Notes under the pieces: generated by a model
The model's database searches: none
What the model saw: the letters and a program-made list of their open reading frames with translations, nothing else
What the model was told of the DNA's origin: nothing
Made by a program: the position numbers and the translations under genes
Assembly (NCBI GenBank): GCA_015039465.1
Contig: MU130295.1
Coordinates: 1-49,864 of the forward strand
Direction: 5' to 3'
Length of the DNA: 49,864 bases
Origin: Phlegmacium glaucopus
Taxonomy: Eukaryota; Basidiomycota; Agaricomycetes; Agaricales; Cortinariaceae
Shown here: one piece after another, positions 10,670 to 21,876 of the stretch
Numbering within the stretch: the first letter of the stretch is position 1
Layout of the letters: the number at the start of each line of letters is the position of its first letter

Positions 10670-12475
10670 TGAGTATTAAAGAACCCAGGGATGTCCTGAC
10701 AGCTGACTGGTGTAATAGGTGGTCCAATATTAGACTCCAAGACTGGGGTAGCTCACTGTGCTTGAATATGAAACTCAAGAGGGTGTCCAATGAGCTCATA
10801 ACAGTGTAATATTCAACTGCGGAGGGTGTCCAATGAGCCAATGACAGTTGAATAGTCAATTCTGGAGGGTGTCCAATGAGCTGATGAGAGTTGAATAGTC
10901 AAGTCTTGAGGGTGTCCAATGGGCTCATATGTGTTGAATATGGAACTTGGGAGGGTGTCCAGTGAGCTCATGGTATTTGAATATTGAATTGCGGAGGGTG
11001 TCCAATGCGGTGATGACAGTTCAATATTGAAATCTGAAGGGTGTCCAGTGAGCTGATGACAGTTCAATATTGGAGTCCAGAGGGTGTCCAGTGAGGTTAT
11101 GGCAGGTGAATATTGAGGTCTGGATGGTATCCAATGCGCTCATAAATGTTGAATATTCAACCCTGAAGGGTGTCCAGTGCGCTCATGGTAGTTGAATATT
11201 CAAATGTGGAGAGTGTCCAATGATGTGTTGACAGTTGAATATTGAAGTCCTGGTGTCCAGTGAGCTGATGGCAGATGAATATTCAGGTCCAGATGGTATC
11301 CAATGCACTCATAAATGTCAAATATTCAACGGTGAAGGGTGTCCAGTGAGCTCATGGTAGTTGAATATTCAAATGTGGAGGGTATCCAATGAGCTGATGA
11401 CAGTTGAATAGTCAATTTTGGAGGGTGTCCAATGAGCTGATGAGAGTTGTATATTCAAGTCTTGAGGGTGTCCAGTGAGCTCATGAAATTGAAATATTGA
11501 ACACTGGAGGGTGTCTGGTGAGCTCAGGGTAGTTGACTCTAAAACTGCAGAGGGTATCCCATGAGCTGATGACTGTCAAATATTACAGTCTGGAGGGTGT
11601 CCAAAGAGCTCATGGTACTTTAATACTGAACCTGGGAGGATGTCCATTGAGCTCATGGTAGTTGAATATTGAACTGAGGAGGGTGTCCCATGAGCTGATG
11701 ACATTTGAATATAACAGTCTGGAGGGTGACCAATGAGCTCATGAAGGTCAAATATTCAATGTTGGAGGGGGTCCTGTGAGCTCATAGAGTGTAAATATTC
11801 AACCCCAGAGGGCGTCCAGTGGGCTCATGGTATTTGAATATTGAACCCTGGAGGGTGACCAGTGAGCTCATGGTAGTTGAATGTTGAACTATGGAGGTGT
11901 CCAATGAGCTGATGACAGTAGAATATGACAGTCCAGAGGGTATCCAATGAGCTCATTGCAGTTGAATATTCAACCCTGGAGGGTGTCCAGTGAGCTCATG
12001 GGAGTGGAATATTCAGCTGTGGAGGGTGTCCAATGAGCTGATGACAGTTGAAGATGGAAGTCCAGAGGGTGTCTAATGAGCTCATAAAAGTTGAATATTC
12101 AACCCTGGAGGAGGTCCAGTGAGCTCATGGTACTTGAATATTCACCCCTAGAGGGTGTCCAGTGAGTTCATGGTACTAGAATATTCAACCCTGAACAGTG
12201 TCCAGTGAGCTCATGGTAGTTTGATATTCAAGCCTGGAGGGTGTCCAGTGAGCTCATGGTACTTGAATATGCAAGCCTAAAGGATGTCCAGTGAGGCTCA
12301 TGGTAGTTTAATATTCAAGCCTGGAGGGTGTCCAGTGAGCTCATAGTACTTGAATATTCAACCCTGGAGGGTGTCCAGTGAGCTCATGGTAGTTTAATAT
12401 TAACCCTGGAGGATGTCCAGTGAGCTCATGATAGTTGAATATTTAACCCTGGAGGGTGTCCAGTGAGCTATAAAT
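10670..12475. repeat. ~44-base minisatellite array
   Basis: About 38 to 40 tandem units fill this segment. The typical unit is 'ggagggtgtccagtgagctc' followed by 'atggtagttgaatattcaac' and 'cctg'. Spacing between successive 'gtgtcca' words is 40-46 bases. Two unit subtypes alternate irregularly, 'gagctcatggtag' and 'gagctgatgacag'. Both strands carry long frames because the unit lacks stops. It is non-coding tandem DNA. Confidence 0.93.
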
Positions 12476-13930
12476 AATGGTGGGAGGTCTGACGCTGAGG
12501 AAAGGAGGGTGAGCCAGTGAATGAGTGGATGAAATAGACTTAGCTGGAAATGTTTTGATAAGGATATTGGTAGAAACCAACCGAGCGTAGGTATGTTTGT
12601 GTTTATACAAAATGTGGCACAGGGCAACAATAAAAAAATCCCCCAGCATCAAAATACCTACCAAGTGCACACATGTTCGCTTTTGCACAGAACATGGCAC
12701 AGGGCAACCCTAAAAACAATCCCCCAGAACCAACTGCTCATGTGAGCTGAACCACATGTACTGGCTGTTATCAACCTCTACACAGTGTATAAGACATGCA
12801 TCCACATCTTACTGTGTATCCCTGGGGTGAGGGATCTTAAAGCAGAGGTATCATGGTGGTTAGGGGGAAAAGGGTAAGTGAGATCAATTACATTATTATA
12901 GTTTGCTGGCAAGTCACATGACAAGTAATCTAAACAAATGGAATTATCCTGTAATCTCCAAGTGATAGTGATTGTACATGAGCTTTCATGGTAAACATTT
13001 GTCAATTGCATGCTTTGTGGTCTTTACATTTATGCAAATATACAATTATCTTGTTTGTCTGTTTGGTTCTGATGAGGTGGAAGATAGAAGCTAGGAATGT
13101 GAAGGTGGAACAAGTGAAAAAGTATAGGCTGTGTCACAATATAACTGAAGAAAAATAAAATTACATAGCCACAACCGCTGATATGATTTAAATCTGCATA
13201 AGCATGGTTTTTGCAACTTTTATCTATTATTTCAGCATAACTATTAATTAATGCACCAATAACTGGCTAATACAGCTGAAAATAAACAAGGGAATCAGAG
13301 TTGTTTACCCTACAACTGCTGATTAAACCTACTACTGTGTGACTTAAATGCATATAGTTAATAAGTGTGGTCAATAGACTATCATTTGTTACACTACAAA
13401 TTGCATGTCTGGATTAAAACCAATAAATCCATGAATATCCTTATAGACTTGGCACAGGAAAAGTTAAATAAACTTATATTGGGGTTAGCAATGTCATGGG
13501 GTGTGATTGTGGAGCAACAGAATATTATGTGGAACAACAGAATATTATTGATAAATATTCAGGGGAAGGTTGGTGCCCTAGCAACAGTGGAAGCAGAATA
13601 ACCAGGATAGTGGAACCATGTGATCGTGTGGGAATCATGATGATTAAGGATGGGGGGAGTGCTGAACAATCATAATGATTGTTTCTTCCAGGCACAATAG
13701 GCACAGTTACCATCAAGAGGGGTGGAAGCTACCTAAAATTAGTAACATGGGGCTAAAAATAGACAACCCCTATATTTTCAGGAACAATGAGTGCACATGG
13801 TGCCAGACCCAAAGTAAGGGTACCAGGAACCAGTATATCTATTTTTGGACATTATCTATTTTTAAATATCTCAAATGTATAAAATACCTCCCAGGGTTTG
13901 TAAATAGTCAGAAAATTTGATTCTTTCTTC
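12476..13930. other. No gene recognised; short local duplication
   Basis: At about 12597-12720 a block 'tggcacagggcaac' followed by 'aatcccccag' occurs twice, about 75 bases apart, indicating a tandem duplication. The remainder (12730-13930) is AT-rich without exon signals. Confidence 0.5.
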
Positions 13931-13959
13931 CCCTCCCCTCTTTACAACCTAGTACAGCT

Positions 13960-14515
13960 CACTGTCTTAGACATTGAGCAAGAACACTTGTTTTGAGACT
14001 TGGGCATTGAATATAGATCAGTTTCTCAGAGTGTTGGACTTGTTATAACAATTGTTGAATTGTTGTAAAAGTTGTGATTGTGTTAAAGTCATAGCAGAAG
14101 TTTGAAACCTTCTTGTGTATGCAATTGTGTTGAAGTCATAGCAGAAGCAAGGAGTCTTCTAGTGTATGCAAATTTGTTGAAGTTGTAACAAAGTCTTGGA
14201 CTTTTGTGTACACAAGTTAAATCAATCAGTAAAGTCTTAGGAATTCTTTGACTGATTGTTGGTGCAAGCCATAAATTGCAAAACTACTTAAAAGTTTGAT
14301 CATCCTTGAATTGATCCAAATTATTATTGTTATTGTGTGTACTAGTTGAAGTGAAATTCAAACTCTTGGAAAGGTTATACTTTCTAGAAAACCCAACTTG
14401 CATTATAAGATTGTATAAACTTATTATAAAGTATTGATTGAGTTATTGTTTTGAGTAGATTATAATCTTGAAAATACACCTTTTCTCAACAAACTCTATG
14501 CAGTTACATCACTGC
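13960..14515 (+). mobile_element. LTR-like remnant with tandem U5-type repeats
   Basis: Three tandem blocks of 60-70 bases lie at 14060-14215, each with a 'tgttgaagtcatagcagaag'-like core and a 'gtgtatgcaa' end. Downstream come 'ggttatactttctagaaaac' and 'ccaacttgca', which also occur (as 'ggttatactttcaaggaaac') in the TGATAGG LTR. The layout is the same as in that LTR and at 40720-40860. Exact ends and duplications were not found. Confidence 0.45.
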
Positions 14516-15085
14516 AGGCAACAATGGCATCCACCCCTAAATAAAAAATAGTGAAAGATGGCCATGGTGGATAATTTTGGCTCCATTTATATACCAAGGT
14601 AACTGGCATTTTATCCCCATTAGTGAACATTGTTATCATTCACTGCTGTGAAGAATAGCCTGCAAAGGCTCTCATTGAACTGATGTCACAAATCAGACTC
14701 ATAACAATCTCATTGACACTGGGCAGCTCAGGATGAGATTTGTACTGCCCAGATTTGAAAACTCCACCAAGTCCCTGTTGGACATAGAAGAAAGATGGAG
14801 CCCACAAAAATAAAATTAACTACTAATTTTACATAGATAGGTAATGAAAATCCCCTTAAACAATTCCACAGATAGAAAGGAAGTTAAACAACCTTGAATC
14901 AGCCACGGTGGTTCCCACTTTGAGAAAGTTCTCCAGTGCTAAAATTCAAGGGATTTAGCCAGTACCTCTAGGTATTAGCAGCCACTTACATTGGTGAGGC
15001 TGTGGTTCATCAAGCTTCCTGACCACATACTTATCCGATTCAGGAAAGGTGAGGCTTGTGTTCCCATTTACAGCTGCATGCAATC
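14516..15085. other. No gene recognised
   Basis: AT-rich unique-looking sequence. No exon, RNA gene or clear repeat boundary was identified. Confidence 0.45.
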
Positions 15086-15250
15086 ATCAGGAAAAATGAC
15101 TTCTGCCTAGGCTGTCCTGAAATGTCCTGGGGTGCAAGTTACCTATGTATGAAAAGTCTTAGGCTGTCCTGGGGCAACCTGAGGCAACCTGAGAGCATCC
15201 TGAGGCAACCTGAGAGCATCCTGAGGCAGCCTGAGTCCCTTTGGATCTGA
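15086..15250 (+). repeat. CATCAGG repeat family, short tandem copy
   Basis: Begins 'atcaggaaaaatgacttctg' and continues with 'gtcctggggtgcaagttacc', matching 22600-22700. It is followed by a small tandem run of 'caacctgagagcatcctgag' units at 15172-15236. Its start resembles, in opposite orientation, the motif at 15967-15985, so the two may be the ends of one 0.9 kb element. No matching duplication was found. Confidence 0.55.
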
Positions 15251-15298
15251 TGCTAGAAAACATATATAAACCAGATATTTGAGTGGTCTCACACAACA

Positions 15299-15322
15299 GA
15301 ATAATAATAATAATAATAAAAT
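15299..15322. repeat. (AAT)n microsatellite
   Basis: Seven consecutive AAT/ATA triplets, continued by AT-rich sequence to about 15400. Confidence 0.8.
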
Positions 15323-15464
15323 TATATTCAATTATTCTAAACATCATATATACATAGTAATAAAATAATAATAAAATAGTGATACATAAATATACTAGTA
15401 TAATACTGGGGGAAGTAGGAAATAAGAAAACAAAATTGTGGGTGGTTTATATATCTTTTGGATG

Positions 15465-15985
15465 GCGCACAGACCATTGGTCACATGATCACAGATAAGC
15501 ATGATTTCAAGCATATGGTGTGGTCAGGGTAGATTACATAAAATTCCAAAAAAGGAAATTTTTTAAAGATGGTAGAGAATTGTTTTAGGACCCTGAATAT
15601 GTTTAAATTATATTAATAGCAGCTCTCCTTATTGAGAAAACTGCAAAATACTTTCCTGGACACAGCAGTTAAAGATTTTCTAGCAAAATTCATAAATTCT
15701 AAGGGACTCCCAGGGCCTCCTGATGTGATTTAATCCAGATGGTCAATGCACCAGGATACACTAAAGGTGTCCTGAGAAAATGGGTGACAGTCAAAACTTT
15801 ATCTATGCTGTCCTAGGTTGTCCTGAGGTGTCCTTGGATACGTGTGTAACACTCAAATTTTACCTGTGCTGCTCTAGGATGTCCTGGGGTGTCCTAGGGT
15901 GTCCTGGGATGTCCTGAGTAGTGATGTGATACTAACAAATTACCCAAGGCTACCTAGGGCCAAAATCATTTTTCCTGATGGAACA
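15465..15985 (-). repeat. CATCAGG repeat family, 0.5 kb copy
   Basis: Read on the minus strand from 15985, this begins 'catcaggaaaaatgattttg' and is collinear with 27508-28022 over its full length, including runs of 'caggacatcccaggac', 'taaagttttgactgtcaccc' and the end block 'ccaatggtctgtgcg'. Next to it (15986-16045) lies a 60-base piece of the TATA-module repeat also seen at 17911-17975. That suggests it inserted into, or recombined with, another copy of that module. Confidence 0.8.
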
Positions 15986-16212
15986 ATGGAAAAGAAGAAG
16001 GAACAATAAAAAAATCTGTAAAGTGTCAAAGTGTGAGAGACATCTCTTATTTTTATAGCAAAATGATCTTTACACCATTCTCATCTATCTAAAAGACAGC
16101 CATCCTCTTTTGAACTTGGTAGCATCACTACAAATATATAGCAAAAAAAAAAGAGGTATCTGTGTAAAACAAAAAAGAAGAAAGGTGTGCAAAAAAGTAA
16201 TGGTAGCTACAT

Positions 16213-17350
16213 CTATGGCAAATGTTCATAGTCTTCATCAATAAATACCTCTGTCATTTTATCCCATAAGATATCCTCAGAGTTTCCCTCCAAGGCAAGA
16301 GAAGGGGGAGGTGATGAGAGGACAGAGTCCATAGGGGAAGGAGTGGGTTCATCTGATAAGTCTTCCAGTCTCCTGGATGAGGGGCCAGCTACTTGGTTGG
16401 CAGGAGGGGCCCTTGGAGTGGTGGCAAAGTTTAAAGGCCTACCATCTTTGACCCTCTTAATCCAAGGATAAAACATCTGAGGAGGCCACATGCAGACCTC
16501 AGAACCCACCTCCCCCTTATCCCAGAACTTGGGCTGGGGAAATTGGGGAACCTCCTCAGGAGGCAGGTCACCAAACCACCTCCCCAACTCCCCCAGGAAC
16601 ACCTTCCAGCCATCATTACGGACATTTGGATGGATGAAAAAGTTGGGACGGAACTCCATCACCTTGTCCTCAGTCTCTCTTAGGAGTTTTCTCAAACCAC
16701 CAAAAGAGAGACAGCTTGAATGACGTAGGATGACCTTGTAGGTCAAACCAATGCCATCAAGCTCAGCCAAGCTTGATAAGACTCCCTTCAATTTGCATGG
16801 GGAAAAGTTCACAATGACCAAGATGGAATTGTCAAATTTCTGGTGACCTAAAATTTATGATGTGAGAAAGTAAAGCTGAAATGATAATTTGCTTACAAGA
16901 AGCACAAGAAGTCAAGGTTTTTGAGTTTTCTTGTATATTTTTGGCCAGTGATTTACACACTGTTCCATCTAACTCATATCGAATGAGCAGTCCATACTGG
17001 TTGTTTTCAACCACTTGTGAAAGAAGGGCTCCAAATAAAGTTGAGCTTGCTTCCCTAGAGCATTTTGCAGCCCCTCTTTGCCTGGCAATTGAACCCTTGG
17101 GAAGTGCAAGCTTGTCTCCCTGGGCTTTTGCCTATATGGCTATTAGAAGTGAGCAAGACAACAGGACATGAGGTTGAGTCATCGGAGGTCTTGTCAGGGT
17201 GCTGCTTCCTCCAATAGATGAGAAACTGGTATGACAACACTAGTATGGTGTCAATCAGATTCACCACCAGACCAACAAAATTATCTCTTACCTTGAGGGT
17301 CGTGGCCTTGTCTCACCATGGCATGCAATGTCTGCAACAATATCTCACTC
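16213..17350 (-). pseudogene. Unknown multi-exon gene, 5'-truncated by the repeat at 17376
   Basis: No family was recognised. The last exon, 16213-16847, is about 210 codons and looks properly coding, with motifs such as GLRKLLRETEDKVMEF, FFIHPNVRNDGWKVFLGEL, RWFGDLPPEEVPQFP and a Ser/Pro-rich tail ending in an acidic stretch. It is joined in frame, through a 49-base intron (16848-16896; donor GTAAGC, acceptor TTTTAG), to a second exon, 16897-17131, reading AKAQGDKLALPKGSIARQ to LTSCASC. The acceptor of that exon (CTAATAGCCATATAG) also looks real. Further upstream a short coding-like piece, LLQTLHAMVRQGHDPQ, ends at a GTAAGAG donor near 17290, but no phase-compatible join to exon 16897-17131 was found. 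At 17376 the region meets the TATA-module repeat, so the start is missing. It may be a gene captured next to a mobile element. Confidence 0.55.
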
Positions 17351-17375
17351 TATTACAGAAGATATCAAGTGAGCG

Positions 17376-19230
17376 CTATAAATTGTTGTTTGTGTTGTTA
17401 TATAACACCAACCAGAGAGCAGTGGACCAGTCTTTAGGTCAAGAGACTCCCTGTTGTTCATTTAGGGAAGGTGTAACCTTGACTTATAACACACTTGAAA
17501 GGTGATTGAGGCACAAGAGTAAGGCAGAGGATGAGGATGAAAAAGAAAGAGTCTTTGGTGAGACTATAGTGGTTGACAGTTAGAGGACAGGGACAGTAAG
17601 GGACTGAAAAAGCGAATTTAGGGAGTAGAGGATGTGGATGTGGATGATAGAGTCTTCAGCAAGACTATAGCAGTAGAGAGATAGATTGACAGTAAAGAGA
17701 TAAAAAAGCGAACTTGAGGGGGGAATTCACTGGAATTCCACTGAGAAGATGACTGTTGGGGAGTAAGAATTAATTGGGAGAAACTACCTATCCTGGTACA
17801 AAAGAGCAGTATTTATACCCTAAGGATGAGGCTATGTAGAACAATAACAAGGAAAGAAGTACACACTGTCAAAGGGAGAATGATGAAGAGAGGACAGCTG
17901 TGAGAAGAAAAGAACAATGGAAAAGAAGAAGGAACAATAAAAAATCTGTAAAGTGTCAAAGTGTGAGAGAAAAGAAGAGAAGGCAGTGTACACAGTCCAA
18001 TAGCAAAAATATATCAACTCCATAGGCATGTGGTCATGTCAAAATATGAAAGGTCCTGACTCAACACTTGAAAGGTGCAGCCTTGTTCCTGAGAAAATAC
18101 TACTTGCCCATGATCCCATGTCACACAGCCTTGATAACACTTGACACACTGTGAGAATAATCCTCTGCTGCTGATTCATCTGCAATTCCTGCTTAGTTGT
18201 GATCCTCCTGGACTTCCTAAGTTGTCATAAAGAGGGTGGGAAGGCTTCATGTACCGCGTGAATGATGGTTTGGCAGTGAATGATAAGATAAGAGGTAGAT
18301 AATTGAGGATAGGGGACTGAGTGTGATCCAAGAGCAAGGGATGGCAAGATAGATGGCTGGAGCAAAAACTTGTGGGTCCATAGCCACAACAACAATGATA
18401 AAGCCTCTGACATAATGGGAGATATGGCTGATGCATCTATAAAGAGGCCGTTCTTGAAATGATGGACCAAAGATACGATCAAACCTGTACTTTACAGTCC
18501 CCCACATACTCCGCTGGACTCCACCAGACTCCACCAGACTCATTTGTGACTCATTTGTGACTCCCTGTCACATACTGGACTCCACTCTGTTAAGGTTCTG
18601 TTAAGGTTTTGTTAGGGTTCTGTTAGGGTTCTGTTAGGGTTGTTAAGGTTCTGTTAGGGTTTTGTTAAGGTTAGGAAGGTATCATGTGTCCAATTTTATT
18701 AGATTCCACCAGAGTCTGCCAGACTAGTCCAATGGAGTCTGCTGGACTTAGTCTGGTAAGAGTCCACCAGAGTCCATGGACTCTGGTGGACTCAAAATTG
18801 AAATTTGTCCCATGTAACATTCACACAGTTTAGGACTTGAGTCTGCCAAAGTCCGCTGGAGTCCACCGGAATTTAGTGCCAGAGTCCGGTGGATTCCGCC
18901 AGAGTATGTGGGGGAGTGTACAGTCCTCGATCAAACGTGAGCTAATGACCGATGCAAATAGTAGATTGATCGCTTTGCTGGATCGCTAGCCAAGGAACAA
19001 ATGGATGGTAGATGCTTAGGAGCATGTCAATAGTGTACACGATAGAGAGCATAGTGTGAGACATTGGGAATATGATGAGCGATGAGGATGATAATGTTGA
19101 ATGAATGATTTCATTGACCTGGAACACGATTCAGGGCCACTTCCAAAATAGGTAAGTGAATTCAAAGTCCGCTTATTTTCATGATGGCAACTTTTAAGCT
19201 TTCTTCTCACGCTACCAATCAGTATTGGTG
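17376..19230 (-). mobile_element. TATA-module repeat, minus copy, interrupted by element A
   Basis: Read on the minus strand this segment matches 28023-29335 throughout. Shared landmarks include 'caccaatactgattggtagc', the block before 'aggcttcatgtaccgcg', a 'tataaata' box (17810-17817 here) followed by 'ctgctcttttgtaccaggat' and 'aggtag', and an end near 'acaatttata'. It is interrupted by the 444-base element A at 18485-18928. The TATA box in mid-element and the absence of coding sequence suit an LTR, but no TG...CA boundary with a duplication could be fixed. Confidence 0.75.
18485..18928. mobile_element. Palindromic-word element A, CCCCCA-end family
   Basis: The left end is CTGTACTTTACAGTCCCCCA and the right end is TGGGGGAGTGTACAGTCCTC. 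An exact 8-base duplication gatcaaac lies at 18477-18484 and 18929-18936. The uninterrupted target is visible at 28325-28340, proving insertion. The interior is built of 'gactccaccaga', 'gtccaccagagtcc' and their complements, with a central 'gttctgttagggttctgtta' tandem stretch (about 18588-18672). There is no coding capacity. Confidence 0.92.
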
Positions 19231-19730
19231 CGCAATAACAAACAACCAAACAACAACAACAATGGACAACAGATGACAATGGTAACCCCCCCTCACTGGG
19301 GGGGGTGTTTTTGTTTGATTTTATGGTACAGTGAGACAAACCCCCCTTACCGGGGGGTTTTTTTTTGTTTCAACAGGCTACAATGACAACGACAACGCCT
19401 CATCGTCGTTGCCCATTTCAACCACCCACCAACACCCCTCATTTCACCCCCACACCTGTTTCAGCCCCCAAGTGCCCATATTGACCACCCACCTGTTTCG
19501 GCCCCATTTCAACCACCCAGCCCCTTTTGGACCACCACCCACCCATATCAACCACCTACACCCACCACCCACACCATTTCAACAACCCACCCACCCATTT
19601 CCACATCTAGTGCCCATTTTGACACCTACTTACTCATTTTGACACCCCCCAAATTTCTTTGCTATTAAAAAAATATATAATTTATATTTCCAATATATTA
19701 GTGACCAATCCCCCTTACAAGGGGAGTAAT
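19231..19730. repeat. CAAC/GACAAC tract with three C-G mini-hairpins and a C-rich run
   Basis: Hairpins of C-run, 4-6-base loop and G-run occur at 19286-19305, 19341-19357 and (weaker) 19710-19724, set in 'caacaacaac' and 'gacaacgacaac' DNA. From 19400 to 19650 the sequence is a pyrimidine/C-rich 'accacccaccca' degenerate repeat. Its stop-free translation is Pro/His/Thr-rich and is not a gene. Confidence 0.75.
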
Positions 19731-19969
19731 GAATTCATTTTAATTATAATCTTAATCAAGTGTTAAATATAAGTCACCAGGAATAACTTATAGATTCTGG
19801 TACTGAGTAAATAAAAATAAGTAAATTGTATATACTAATAGTAATGATGGTGCAGAAATAATAAACAAATGTATATACATATGCATGTAACATTGATATA
19901 ATTGGACAGAACAATGATATATAAGTTAAAAGTATAACTTCTTTGAAATTTATAAAAAAATTCAATAAA

Positions 19970-20130
19970 AGTCCAGTGGAAGTCCACCGGACTCCACCAG
20001 ACTTTGACCGGACTTTGACCAGACTTTTAGCAGAGTCCAGTGGAGTCTAGTGGATGTCCACTGGACTTTGACTGGACTAGCAGAGTCCAGCTGGAGTCCA
20101 CTGGACAATGTGGGGGAGTGTAAAGTACAC
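19970..20130. mobile_element. Palindromic-word element E, right end only
   Basis: The interior words are 'gtccagtggaagtccaccgg' and 'actttgaccagac'. The right end reads TGTGGGGGAGTGTAAAGTAC at 20110-20128. No left end of the family is seen, so this is truncated or part of the larger mosaic that starts at 17376. Confidence 0.7.
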
Positions 20131-20640
20131 CTCTTTTGCTAAACATCAAATTTTAAATTTTAGAAAAGGTGTTCTTAGAAGGAGATAGTTTAAAAATAAT
20201 AGATAGGGGTATAGAACTATAAGATCAGCAGAATGGTATTGAATATTGAAAATTGTATAAATAAGGAAATAATCACATACAAGGTTATTTTCAACCAGTA
20301 AAAATAAAGACAGAAGTTAAAACAACTATTATATTTGTGGCAAAAAAAATCAAAAAACATAATATTACTATTGTCTAGGTAGGAATTATTAGGGTAATGA
20401 TGGAAAAAGATATATATATACTAGAAATATCATTAATCTCCTTGTTTATTACTTTAAAATTTAAAATTTACTTTTCCAGGATGTTTAGTCAAATACCTTC
20501 TAATAAAATTCTCCAAAAGAAGAAAATTTTATTAACAGAGTATTAATTGATTTAAACTTGAATATTATTAAATTTTGCAAAATACTTATTTAAATACAAT
20601 ACTTGAGAATTTTTTTTCATTAGATATTATTTTAATTTAT
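20131..20640. other. AT-rich, no gene recognised
   Basis: Very AT-rich DNA with no repeats, exon signals or RNA genes that can be supported. Confidence 0.5.
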
Positions 20641-20659
20641 AGTTTTCACTTGTCCTTAG

Positions 20660-21590
20660 TCTTTCTTTTAACATAGTGTCCTCTTACAGACATAGAACAA
20701 AGAAAGCAGCAAGGGTACTCTGTCAATGCAGAGAATAGACCTCCCAAGCAAGGGAAAGGGCTGCTGAGATTGATGCCAAAACTGCAGGCCTTGAGAAATT
20801 TGATGTCCCAGAGGAGCTGGAAGATGCAATGAGGCAAGAAGGACTTTCAGGGGAGGAAGGGATGTGAAATAGAGAGAGGCATGCAATGGGAACCAGAGGG
20901 GAAGATGCAATGGGAGTGCCAGAGGTAGATTCAGTGAGAGCATCAGAGGTAGACATAATAGGGTGTCAGAGGTGGATGCAAGGGCCTGAGAGATGGGAGA
21001 GGGATGTCCTCTATCCAGGGCACCTTTGGGCAAGGGTGGTTGTTGTCCTAGACAAAGTCCACTTTTTGTACTTTTCCATGGTCTTTTGATAAACAATGCC
21101 CTTTCGATCAATGATTAAACAGCTAGAGAACTTGATGTATTCTTCATTTGACATTGCCCAATAAGCGTCTGAATCATCCTCTGGGCACCCATAGGTTGCA
21201 CGTGACTCCAGAGTATAGCAGTGTCTCTTCTCATGATTTGTTTGACCACTAGCAGCCCTATACAATTAATGGTGCAAAGATGCATTGGAAATACAAGTGA
21301 TAGGCATGTATTGAAGATATGAATTCCATGCATGCCTGCCACAACCCCAACAGCATATTGACTTCATTTCCATTGACTTGATTTCTATTTTCTTACCATG
21401 GAAGGGCGAAACTTAAGACAAGTATTACTGGCCATTATTGAAAAATTCCTTCTTATGATATGGATACCAAAGAAGGCTACCAGGCAGCAGCCAATACTAT
21501 GGCAAAACAGCTGTCCACTGTCATTGCTACAGGAGCTTGACAGGTGTATGTAAGCCGACAAGACTGTACAGTACATCACCCATGACATAG
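20660..21590 (-). pseudogene. Degenerate exon remnants, unknown protein
   Basis: On the minus strand, a block ending near 21258 and preceded by an acceptor-like 'taattgtatag' is open for about 80 codons and looks coding: CPEDDSDAYWAMSNEEYIKF, SSCLIIDRKGIVYQKTMEKY. Downstream, in another frame, is a Ser/Thr/Pro-rich stretch (TESTSGTPIASSPLVP, SSGTSNFSRPAVL) with stops between. Upstream, a short piece ending CLKFRPSM meets a GTAAGAAAAT donor at about 21397-21405. The frames do not join, so it is probably a decayed gene. Family unknown. Confidence 0.4.
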
Positions 21591-21643
21591 ATCACGTTCT
21601 GCATTTATGATCTCAGTGATTCAGTCATCACTAGTTCTGCATA

Positions 21644-21872
21644 GGGATTGTCATGAGATTTTCAACCCCTGTGGGTTGGTGGGTAGGGTACAGTGGGGTA
21701 TGGGTATGGGTACAGATTCCTGTACCCACCACCTACAAAATGAGCCCTAGATCATTCAAAAAGATAATAATTGGAGGAGATATGACCAAAATGATAGTAA
21801 CTATCATTTAGCACATATCTTGCCCATTTCTAGGTTGTTTGGGGTGTTTTTGGGCTTGTTTTTTCAATGATC
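21644..21872 (-). mobile_element. hAT family 2, truncated copy
   Basis: Starts TAGGGATTGTCATGAG and runs collinear with the reverse complement of 8716-9031 through 'gtacccaccacctacaaaat', 'gagccctag', 'gatatgaccaaaatgata' and 'tagcacatatcttgcccatt', then stops before the second tip. The break falls directly beside the stop codon of the exon at 21877-22038. Confidence 0.8.
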
Positions 21873-21876
21873 CAGC

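Noticed and set aside
10647..12700. Repeat-protein-like frames on the minus strand (LAHWTPSAVEY-type)
   Set aside because: Products of the 44-base minisatellite, whose unit is not a multiple of three, so no constant peptide repeat could be maintained.
19331..19642. Pro/His/Thr-rich 103-codon frame
   Set aside because: A low-complexity C-rich tract with no homologous unit or gene structure.
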